A stretch of 64,000 bases of DNA, from assembly GCF_000001735.4 (NCBI RefSeq), contig NC_003076.8, positions 20,463,835-20,527,834 on the forward strand, in the 5' to 3' direction. This document shows positions 40,028-50,097 of the stretch, in pieces. The stretch's first letter is position 1; each line of letters opens with the position of its first letter. This DNA is from Arabidopsis thaliana. Its lineage: Eukaryota > Streptophyta > Magnoliopsida > Brassicales > Brassicaceae. The notes under the pieces were generated by a model. The model saw only the letters and a program-made list of their open reading frames with translations, was not told the origin of the DNA and did no database searches. Made by a program: the position numbers and the translations under genes.

Positions 40028-40621
40028 ATGAAGAAAATGTATAACGTCGTGGTTTGCTTACTAACTTTGAGCTCTCTCTTGCTTTCTGGATTATCAAACA
40101 CAGCATTGGCTCGAGTACAGTATGAATCTCCAAACCTACGTAAGATTTTATCATTATTATCATTCCGAGCATTTTTCCATAACGATATTGATTTGTTTGC
40201 AGTTGAGATTTTCTAGAATACAATATAGAAAAGCTAAAACCGAATATTACAATAGTTTCGATTCCAGTGCATGTATGGGTAAACCATGAATGGTGGCGGT
40301 TAGACTGCTTCTTGTTATTAACATATTTGCATTTTTTGTTTGTTTGTCAAAATAATCTTCTAAATATAAATACGTATAAAATAAAATTTTACACTGGAAA
40401 GTAAAATAACAATTAATTTGAAGAATATGCTATAACACATAAGTTAGTTGAAGTTTGAAAAATTGATTGGGTAGTTGCTAATGTTTTCTTTTTGGAACAA
40501 AATTACAGGAGAAAAGGTTTGGGAACGATCGGTGTTCAAAGAGGTCAAGATAAAAGTATACCCTAGTTGTACACCTCCTGGAGGAGGCAGTGGACGACCA
40601 TGTCCTCCTCCTAGATCCTAG
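40028..40621 (+). CDS. Small secreted peptide precursor with a Cys/Pro/Gly-rich C-terminus
   Basis: A two-exon model of 74 residues: 40028-40139 and 40509-40621, joined by a GTAAGA donor and a TTACAG acceptor with the frame kept. Residues 1-28 form a strong signal peptide (VVVCLLTLSSLLLSG, with likely cleavage after ALA). The remaining 45 residues are a variable charged segment (REKVWERSVFKEVKIKV). The C-terminus is YPSCTPPGGGSGRPCPPPRS, with two cysteines flanking a Gly-rich turn and a Pro-rich end. Length, signal peptide, dispensable middle and conserved-looking tail are the hallmarks of plant post-translationally processed peptide hormones or phytocytokines. I cannot assign it to a named family. 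A TATA box sits 38-45 bp upstream. The intron splits the variable region. Confidence 0.65.
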
Positions 40622-41598
40622 AGAAATTCTATCATAGAATATTTGATCCAAAAGAAAGAATGATTCATCATATATATGTAATAATCTTTTCAACATTTAA
40701 TAAACTTATTCCTAACTAAAAATATAATAGGAAAGTGGTTGGAAACGAAGAAATATAAATGGTTTTCTGTATCTATCATTGACGGCTCTAACGTCAAAAC
40801 TATAATATGTGAAAATATAAGATGATATATATGATATATCAAACGCTCAACTTACTTAATTAGAAATTAGTCAAATTCCTTACGTAAGAGCTTTGGTGAA
40901 AATGTATCCAATTGGCCATGTGTAGAGAGACATGAAGTATTTTACCTACGGCCTACGGCTACGAGAATCTCATAACGATGGAAATAACAGTTGATTTAGT
41001 CTAGTGCAGTTTTAAACGTAGTCTCTTTTATGTCATCAAGTGTTTCCAAATGTAAAGTGCATATCGATTTTCCTAGGAGAATAGGAGTGGAATTTCAACG
41101 TATGATGTTGAAAATATTATCCGATCTTAGTTTCAAGACTTTTAATGAAACTTTACGTTATTATACATGTACTAAGTACTAAGGAGTCTACTTCACCTCA
41201 TGTGTTTTAACAAATATCTCCAAATTAATTTGAAGGTTAAGCTTTTTCTAAGAGTAAGCAAAAAATTTAATGCATTCCATTGTGTGATTAAACATAAGAT
41301 CCTCACCTAAGTACTAATTCCATAATCCTACAAAGCACAATACTAGAAAAAAGAAAGATACCGACTAACCAAGAGTTTTTATACAAACCCCAAAAAAGAA
41401 GAAGAATAAAACACCAAACACTACAAATTAAAACAGAACATTGAAATCAAAATGTTAAAACTTAAAAGCTACAAAATTGCGAAATATGTATGTACACTCA
41501 TAAAGTTGGAAGTCCAAATATCTATCTAACTTGCATGTCGTTATTAAATATCCTCATCTCATCAATCTAACATCATCTCTAATCCAACGGCCCAATCC
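40622..41598. other. Intergenic region
   Basis: Roughly 1 kb of AT-rich sequence between the plus-strand secreted-peptide gene and the minus-strand DUF7950 gene, so it should hold two convergent 3' trailers. No gene is seen. Confidence 0.45.
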
Positions 41599-42474
41599 TC
41601 ACCGTCCAAGGCAAAGTGCAGCATCAACATCAAGCCGCCACGCAAAGCCACCGTCACTCATCCTCCAAACATCACAGAACGAAGTAATCGAACTCACCTC
41701 CTTATCACGACACGTGTACTGCAATCTCATTCTACACGTAAAAGTCCGGTACGTTACCAAAGGCTTCTCCTTCATCACAAGCCACACACTCATCTTACTA
41801 CACTGCTCATGATCTTTCCCAACCACCAACTCTCTGTAAGAACCGTTCGTCCAAATGACTCTCCCTAAACCGTCCGATATAAAACCAGGACACGTGTCTC
41901 TCTCAAGATTCATCTTCCTCTCCTCGTCCGTACACCCTAACTCATACTCTCCCTCCATCAATCTCTCCGTTACACACTCCACCGTCAACAACGACGACAC
42001 AACCGTTTCCGTCATTAACTCTGTCTGATAACGTCTGTTATAACTAGCTCCGTCATTAAAACTCAGCCACAACGCCGCCGCACCTAACTCCGGCGCCGCC
42101 TTAGCCTTCAACGGCGAGTCTTTCTTCTCAGGAGTCTCTGGAAGAAGAGGCAACGTCACGATCTCTCTACCACCACCAGATCCGTTCTTCGTCTCATCGT
42201 TTCTCTGTCGTTTGCTGTTACCGTTACTATTAACGGATCCGGTACTGCTACTATTATTCTCCTTTGAATATTTTCTCTTACCTCTCCGTGATCTCGACGA
42301 AACGTTAGTTATCACCGATCCATTCTTCTCCGTCGGTGAAGCAGGAGATCCACCAGAATCAGGTCTCGGTGCAATCGGACGGTACCGGAGCATAATCCGA
42401 TCAACCTTCGACATATCATTTCCACCACCACTACCACCGTACCTCGCAATACAACAACCTCCCCGGAAATTCAT
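41599..42474 (-). CDS. DUF7950-family protein
   Basis: An intronless gene of 291 residues that I recall as At5g50360. The frame stays open six codons upstream but only from a TTG; the first ATG, MNFRGG, is at 42474. Residues 1-130 are low-complexity (Gly, Ser, Asn, Lys) with a basic patch SRRGKRKY near 65-72. The C-terminal half (about 165-291) is the compact domain, with ERLMEGEYELGCTDEERK, CPGFISDGLGRVIWTNGSYR, CRMRLQYTC and CDVWRM....FAWRLDVDAALCLGR, which I know as DUF7950. Its molecular function is unknown. I recall this locus as an abscisic-acid-responsive transcript, and the promoter carries several ACGTG cores in agreement. A TATA box lies near 42524-42531. Confidence 0.9.
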   Translation of the reverse strand: MNFRGGCCIARYGGSGGGNDMSKVDRIMLRYRPIAPRPDSGGSPASPTEKNGSVITNVSSRSRRGKRKYSKENNSSSTGSVNSNGNSKRQRNDETKNGSGGGREIVTLPLLPETPEKKDSPLKAKAAPELGAAALWLSFNDGASYNRRYQTELMTETVVSSLLTVECVTERLMEGEYELGCTDEERKMNLERDTCPGFISDGLGRVIWTNGSYRELVVGKDHEQCSKMSVWLVMKEKPLVTYRTFTCRMRLQYTCRDKEVSSITSFCDVWRMSDGGFAWRLDVDAALCLGR

Positions 42475-42523
42475 GTTTTGTCTAACAAACAAGTTTGTTT
42501 TGTTGGAGAAGAAGTGTTTGGTG

Positions 42524-42531
42524 TGTATATA
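42524..42531 (-). promoter_or_regulatory. TATA box of the DUF7950 gene
   Basis: On the minus strand TATATACA lies about 50-57 bp before the ATG at 42474. Confidence 0.6.
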
Positions 42532-42576
42532 AAGAAAAGAAAACTCTTACGTCGACACGTTTGGAGAAAACCTTGC

Positions 42577-42917
42577 CACGTGCGAGACCAAACGATGAAC
42601 AGCGCAACGACGTGATTGGACGAAGGTTAGAGACGTGGCGTTTTGTTTGAATCCGACATTGAGACTCGAAGTACGAGGGAAGTGGTGACCAATAGGAGAG
42701 CGAGGAGTGGCTATTAGGTGCGGTGCGATTAAAGGTAGACACATAAGGCTGCGACTTTGGAGTTACGTGTAACAGAACGCGAGGGTTTTGGTTTTGAGAT
42801 GAGAGGACACATGCCGTGATCTTGTTTGCTGTTTTCTACGTTCAAAAGTTTTGAGATTCTTTTTTTTAAGTTTGGTTTCTATTATTAGCATGTAGGATGG
42901 GGAGATTGTGACACGTG
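42577..42917 (-). promoter_or_regulatory. Cluster of ACGTG (ABRE/G-box type) motifs
   Basis: Five ACGTG cores lie in 341 bp upstream of the DUF7950 gene: CACGTG at 42577-42582 and 42912-42917, and ACGTG at 42610-42614, 42633-42637 (in GACGTGGC) and 42765-42769. ABF/AREB bZIP factors bind such elements, and multiple copies are typical of abscisic-acid-induced promoters. The density is well above what AT-rich flanking DNA shows elsewhere in this window. Confidence 0.65.
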
Positions 42918-44415
42918 GGGAGTAACGCTGTGACACGAATCTCCTTTGGATGTGGGGTTGCATTTATTTCCAGAAGAAGATACTTTTTGCATGCATATAA
43001 TTGGTGGAAAGTATAATATTAATAGTATAATACACACTTTATAAATATCTACTACGACTACGAAATCTTCCGGATTTCACTAAATTACAAAACAATAAAC
43101 CGCATGAAATTTAGTATTAGTATCTAACTATTCGTTTGACAAAAAAAAGTACAGATATGATCAATTAAGTAGATATTAGTTGAAGATAAGAAAAAAATAT
43201 AATCATGTAAAATGTCATGTGTCGTTTAATAGACATGTTATCTAATTAATTTTCAATCACTATTATTTCAGTACGATTCAATAGTTGTCCACATAACCTA
43301 TTTATAATCCAACTCAATGTAATTCTAGAAGAAGATACTTTTAGCATGTATATAATTGGTGGAAAATATAAGTAGTATAAAATATGCATATCTACTATTT
43401 TTTCAATGTTCCGGATTTCGGTGAGTTATAACAAGACTGTAACCTCATAAAAGTTTATAGACCATGAATATAGAACACAGTGCAGAATGGAAATGTTATA
43501 ACCGGCCGAAGTTAAATTTTCCATTATAATTATTTATTTTGTGTAATTATTGATTAAAATAAGAAAATGAGTAACTACTATTATGACGGTCCAAATTCTA
43601 ACAGAGAAATTATGAATGCCATGTCAGATAAATGCACAAAATATGTTGTGGTTAAACAATTGCAATGTGGTCATAATTTTTATTTTTTATTCAATTTTTT
43701 TACAAAAAATTTGTTAAAAAATAAGAACATTTTACTGCTTATAAGAATGTTTTGATAATTATTTAACCAACCATTTTTCTTGTAAATACTTTATATTTTA
43801 TTAAGATTCACTTTTATGGTTTGTAAAATATTTTTATAGTTTTGAAATAATAAACTTGTAAATTCATAAAATTATAGTTTAACTTTAGTTTTCTGATTCT
43901 TAAATATTGAACAATAACTAATAATATTACCAATTCATAGTTCCAGTGCCAACTCTTTAAGATAAATTAAATTGCATATATATATTGCATTATGGACTGA
44001 ATGTGTGTATATGTAACTATGAAGTATATGAACATGACGATGCCAACTCTTTAAGATAATTTAAATTTGATTGTTCATTGGAATCCAAATTCTTGAAATT
44101 TGACAACTTTAATCTTAAATTCATCAAAATAAGATAATTAAACCCGTATTTTTTAAAACTACAAGAAATAATTAAAAAAGAAAGAAAGAAATGTTGATGC
44201 ATATTTTATTGAACACTAGCACACTAATAAAACGCTCCTGTTTTTATTGTAGCTAGAACTTTGGTTGGATTATGATTTACACTAGATTTGCTTTAAAAAA
44301 AAAAGAAATTCAAGACATATTTTTTTATGGATTTAAAGTTTTTTTTTTTGCTAGTTCTCATTGGAGGAATTGGAACATTCTTAGGTAACATTCCTAAAAC
44401 CAGACGTTGTGATGG
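42918..44415. other. AT-rich intergenic region with a local duplication
   Basis: No supportable gene. A diverged direct repeat (about 42971-43090 and 43326-43436) is described separately. TGCCAACTCTTTAAGATAA also occurs twice, near 43947 and 44041. The right edge is the 3' flank of the SGPS-repeat peptide gene. Confidence 0.5.
42971..43436 (+). repeat. Direct repeat of about 115 bp, offset 355 bp
   Basis: AGAAGAAGATACTTTT, then GCATG, ATATAATTGGTGGAAA and later TTCCGGATTTC occur in the same order at 42972-43080 and 43327-43420. Spacer differences are small. It looks like a tandem segmental duplication of non-coding DNA that has partly diverged. Confidence 0.7.
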
Positions 44416-44751
44416 TCACCATAAATTCATATTTGCGTTGTGTGCAACCGGTGGTTCTTTGGTACTAGGTCCTGAGGGTGGAACAAACCATCTCCTAACT
44501 AGTGGTTCTTTGGTACTAGGACCTGAAGGTGGAACGAACCATCTTGTACCCGGTGATTCTTTGGTACTAGGTCCTGAAGGGGGAACGAGCCATCTTGTGA
44601 CGCGTATTGGATCAACTGATTTTTTAAGCAAACTTTCGGACTGTCGAAAATCTTCAGATTCATGTAAGAGGCTCTTCTTGTTGGCTTCAAGAACACCAAC
44701 AAAGAGGAGAACAAACAATGCTATCACAGTAAAAAAATTTGATTTCGTCAT
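44416..44751 (-). CDS. Secreted precursor with three tandem SGPS peptide repeats (IDA/PIP-like)
   Basis: An intronless frame of 111 residues starting at the ATG at 44751. Residues 1-23 are a classic signal peptide (FFTVIALFVLLFVGVLEA, then NKK). An acidic/polar spacer follows (about 24-51). Three copies of a 17-residue unit then come directly in tandem: RWLVPPSGPSTKESPG, RWFVPPSGPSTKEPLV and RWFVPPSGPSTKEPPV. The tail is AHNANMNLW. The 51-bp DNA repeats keep the frame exactly. The PPSGPS core matches the heart of IDA/IDL (PIPPSAPSKRHN) and PIP (SGPS) signalling peptides, which act through HAE/HSL2 and RLK7-type receptors. A multi-copy precursor would release several ligands. A TATAAA on the minus strand lies 47-52 bp upstream. 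I know no named gene for it. The antisense frame at 44327-44836 is longer but is less plausible. Confidence 0.72.
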   Translation of the reverse strand: MTKSNFFTVIALFVLLFVGVLEANKKSLLHESEDFRQSESLLKKSVDPIRVTRWLVPPSGPSTKESPGTRWFVPPSGPSTKEPLVRRWFVPPSGPSTKEPPVAHNANMNLW

Positions 44752-44797
44752 TACAAGATACTTTTACAAATTGTTAGAACTATTGACTATGTTTAAG

Positions 44798-44803
44798 TTT
44801 TAT
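44798..44803 (-). promoter_or_regulatory. TATA box of the SGPS-repeat precursor gene
   Basis: TATAAA on the minus strand, 47-52 bp before the ATG at 44751. This implies a leader of about 20 nt. Confidence 0.6.
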
Positions 44804-45547
44804 AACATTGTCATAAATCTTATCTTATCATCTTAGAACTAAAGAATAAGATTTAATATTTTCTAATATGGAATGTGTTCTAAGTATGGTACACTGAAGA
44901 TATTTTCCCGAAAATATTCTTTTTAATATATAGTAGATTTGACTGAAAAAATATAGGCAAAAACTATTATTTAAATAAATAATAAGAATACAATTCAACA
45001 TTTTATACCCCAAACATTTTCAAAATTTATCTTACCATCCAAGTTCATTGAAGCTCAAATTGTAATGATGATATCTTTATTCAAATATATGAATTACTTG
45101 TATTTTATTCCTTTTTTTGTTATCCAAAATAAATCTATAAATCTGAAAAACTTGAATTTCACTAACTATGGTTTCATATCGCTTATCTCATTGTGATGAT
45201 GAGATGATCTATATACAATTCCGTTGGAATCTGTTGGATTCCTGCTCTACCAATTCTTACAGTTGATCACCAATTCTTTATAAGCTACCATTTTGTTTTC
45301 AATGTTATGCGATTCTAATGTTTTCAATCTTCCACTATTTTACTACGATTTTGTTTTTCCTTTATTCACCTGACATTTCCAGTCGCAAACAATAAGCCTT
45401 AGTGAAACACACTGCACAAAACTGCAGCAAATGTTGCTCTCAAGACAAAAGACATTCCGGGGGAAACAAATAAAAAAACTCAGGAGAGTTATTTAAGATA
45501 AGCAAAAAAAGATACATCTTAAACTGATGCCATTTCGTTTTTCAGTT
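44804..45547. other. Intergenic region
   Basis: Upstream DNA of the SGPS-repeat gene and the 3' flank of the adenylate kinase gene. AT-rich, with no gene visible. Confidence 0.45.
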
Positions 45548-46797
<1,250 letters not shown>

Positions 46798-48021
46798 GTT
46801 CGTCGTCGTCGTCTCTTACAAGAGAATTAGATTTGGTCCGGTGGAGTTGTGTTCTCTTTTTGAAGTGCGTGTATTGGATTCGATGCTTCCAATGTTTTCT
46901 TTCACCGTTTTACGATTTTACCCTTAACTGTGCCAACAACTACAAAGGCCTGCCCTTCGAACAACAACAACCTGCCTGGGGTTGGTGACACACCCAACTC
47001 TGAAAACGAGTCTTTCTTCTTACACATCTAATATCGCACATTTTTCATAATTACATAAAATCAAATATCATATAATACTTCCAACAAACCATTATGTTTT
47101 AGGTCAAGTGAACCAAAAAAAGCGGACTAGAAAACATAGAATAAGTAGAGTCTAACACATTTTTTCGGTTTTAAGGCACGATGGACCGGTCATTTGTCCA
47201 ATTAACACTAGTGTTAAGAAACTTAATTTGATATTAAGTACTGAGGTTGAAGATTTTGCTAGTTTATGGTAGACTTATGAATATCAGTATACCACTAGAC
47301 CACATTCACTTTTCGTCAATAAGACAATTAAACTCTTGAAAACCCACATTTTTCTTTTTTTTTTTTGAAAGCCAAACTCCATCAATGTTTGGTTATTAAA
47401 GATATGAATGAATACTACATCATTAGTTTCTTTCTTGATAATTTTTGTATATTTATTTATTAATAAGTTTTTGTATTTTTCTAAATTCTTAACATTAATA
47501 AAAGAGTTTTCCAAAAAATGCAAAATAATACTATAAAATTCAAAATAGTACATAATATAAGCTTTTTTTTTTCCAACTTTACATATATTGTAAACGTTTT
47601 TACGATCACATACATCTGCTTTTTGAAAATTCTAAAAATATAAATAAACTCTTTACCTCAAAAGTTTCAATTTGCTATATACATTTTTTTAAAATCAAAT
47701 TTAACAATAAAAAATAAAATTAGATTACATATTATTTTAGAATTAAATTAACATAGGCCCACTTCTTATGTTGGGAAAAGGGAACAACAAATATAACAAT
47801 TTAGCAACAAAGAAGTAGAAAAAAGAGGTGATGTCATAATAAACGGTAAAATAATAGGAACGATGAGCGAGCGGATCTAGCTTTCGTCAAAATCATCATC
47901 ACTGAGTACATCTGCCACGTCAGCTTGATTGGGATCTATTTGGTCGCCCGTACACAAAATCTCGGCTCACTCACTCACACTACTCAAGTCAACGTTTCTA
48001 AGATTCTCCGGCGGAGCGATT
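46798..48021. other. Divergent promoter region between adenylate kinase and CPI1
   Basis: About 1.2 kb between two divergently transcribed genes, so it contains both promoters. A CCACGTCA element at 47915-47922 and a less AT-rich stretch at 47880-48020 form the CPI1 proximal promoter and leader. The middle is AT-rich. No gene was found. Confidence 0.5.
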
Positions 48022-50097
48022 ATGTCAGGTAAAACTATCGCCGATCTCTTCTTCTTCTTCTGATTCGAATCTCTCGTCCCCATTCCCTGATTTTTTTGAT
48101 TTACATTTGATAGGATCTTCTTCACCGAGCTTGTGGCTGGCACCGAATCCGAGCAAGAGATGGGGAGAGCTCTTCTTCCTCTTCTACACTCCTTTTTGGC
48201 TCACTCTCTGTTTAGGCATCGTTGTTCCTTACAAGCTTTACGAGGTCTATGCGATCATCAAATGAGCATTGTTTTTAAGTGTCTGATGTATTTAGGAGAC
48301 GATGAGACAGAGTTGAAGTAGCTATTCACTTTTTTTTATCTGCTAAATTAGATCAACAAAGTTTATGAAATGATGTCTCATTGTTTACCATGTCAGTGTT
48401 TTAGAGATCTGAAAATTTTACTGTTGTATGAAGTTGTCTTTTAAGTGGTATTGAAGAAGTACTAATAAGTGTTAGTTACTTTGCAAACTAGCAGACATTC
48501 ACGGAGTTGGAGTATCTGCTTCTAGCTTTGGTTTCAGCTGTTCCTGCTTTCGTTATACCCATGTTACTCGTTGGAAAGGTTACTTTTTGACAACTTTTGC
48601 TTTCACTGTGAGCTAACGTGTTCGTGGTGCTATACTTGTTTGTCTACTAGCTACTTGCTTCCAATTGAATGCAAATCTCTATTGTTTTCCTTACCATATG
48701 GACTCAGAATATATGCATTATTCTTTCAGGCCGACAGAAGTTTATGTTGGAAGGACCGCTATTGGGTTAAGGCAAGCTTTTTTTCTATGTGCATGACATT
48801 TTGGCTTGCCAGTTCTAGTTTCAAACTATTTTTAGAACTTGTTTTAACTTCCTTGAGTACTGGTGAGAGTTCTCAAGATCTCATCCATAGTTGTACTGAT
48901 TGGAACATGTTTTTACCACAGGCAAATCTCTGGATAATTGTTTTCAGCTATGTCGGAAACTACTTTTGGACTCACTATTTCTTTAAAGTTCTTGGAGCGT
49001 CCTATACTTTTCCATCATGGAAAATGAATAATGTAAGCACAGCATTATCTCGGCAGATTTGTTCTATTGAGTAGTTTTCTTGTTTCCATGAGCTTATGGC
49101 AGGGGTTTTGTGTTGAACAGGTGCCTCACACAACATTCTTCCTAACACATGTTTGCTTCCTCTTTTACCACGTTGCATCGAACATTACTCTTCGGAGGCT
49201 ACGCCATTCCACTGCTGATTTACCAGATTCTCTGAAATGGTGTTTTGAGGCTGCATGGATACTTGCGCTTTCTTATTTCATTGCATACTTGGAGACTATT
49301 GCTATCGCAAATGTACGTTGTGATGTCTACATTTCTTTGATAATTTCCTATAAAAAGAGCTCTCTACTTGGTGTTTTATCATATATCACAAATTCCTCTT
49401 ATAGTCTGCTTAAAGACTACGTTTATCTACTTAATCATTCTAGAATCTTGTTTAGAAACTAGTCACTTGACAATAACCGCTCATATGTTCTGTTTTTGTT
49501 TTCAAACTTGTGCAGTTTCCTTACTATGAGTTTGTGGACCGAAGTGCCATGTACAGAGTTGGATGTCTTTTCTATGCCATTTACTTCATTGTGAGCTTCC
49601 CAATGTTCTTCAGGTAAAGAAAGCATAGTTTTCTATCATCTCATAGAAGCAGTGAATCTTTTCACCTTCATGACTGTTGCATATCAAAACTGAGACAAGT
49701 GATAGTTGTTAGATACACCGGATTAATTGATTGAATTTTCTTGAGAGTCTTAAAATATAGGAATTAAAGACTTAAATGGAGAACCAGGTCTTTCTCAAGT
49801 GTCTTGAGGAGTTCTTTGAACAGTCTCTGTGATATGCTTCCGTCTCACCTTCTTATTGCTATTTGATTACCTCGAGTTGTTGTCTATCTGTTTTCATATG
49901 TTTTATTCATTGTTTGCAGGATGGATGAGAAATCAACTGATGAATGGGATTTATCTCGAGTGGCTGTTGATGCTTTGGGTGCTGCTATGTTGGTAACAAT
50001 CATTCTTGATCTATGGCGTCTCTTCTTGGGACCTATAGTTCCCTTACCGGAGGGACAAAACTGCCTTCAGTCTGGATTACCATGGTTCTCCAATTGA
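48022..50097 (+). CDS. CPI1: Cyclopropyl isomerase CPI1 (cycloeucalenol cycloisomerase)
   Basis: An eight-exon gene of 280 residues (At5g50375). Exons: 48022-48028, 48114-48244, 48495-48578, 48730-48771, 48922-49032, 49121-49312, 49516-49613, 49920-50097. CPI1 opens the 9,19-cyclopropane ring of cycloeucalenol to give obtusifoliol in plant sterol synthesis at the ER, upstream of CYP51. The protein has several hydrophobic segments (FYTPFWLTLCLGIVVPY, LLALVSAVPAFVIPML, LALSYFIAYLE) and the family blocks NYFWTHYFF, LGASYTFPSW and RLRHS. The first coding exon is only 7 nt. The intron after exon 4 starts with GC (AAG then GCAAGC), which is needed to keep the conserved YWVKANLW. A GT donor six bases earlier would also stay in frame and drop Val-Lys. 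Confidence 0.95.

Noticed and set aside
41531-41812. Plus-strand 93-codon frame
   Set aside because: Antisense shadow of the DUF7950 C-terminal domain.
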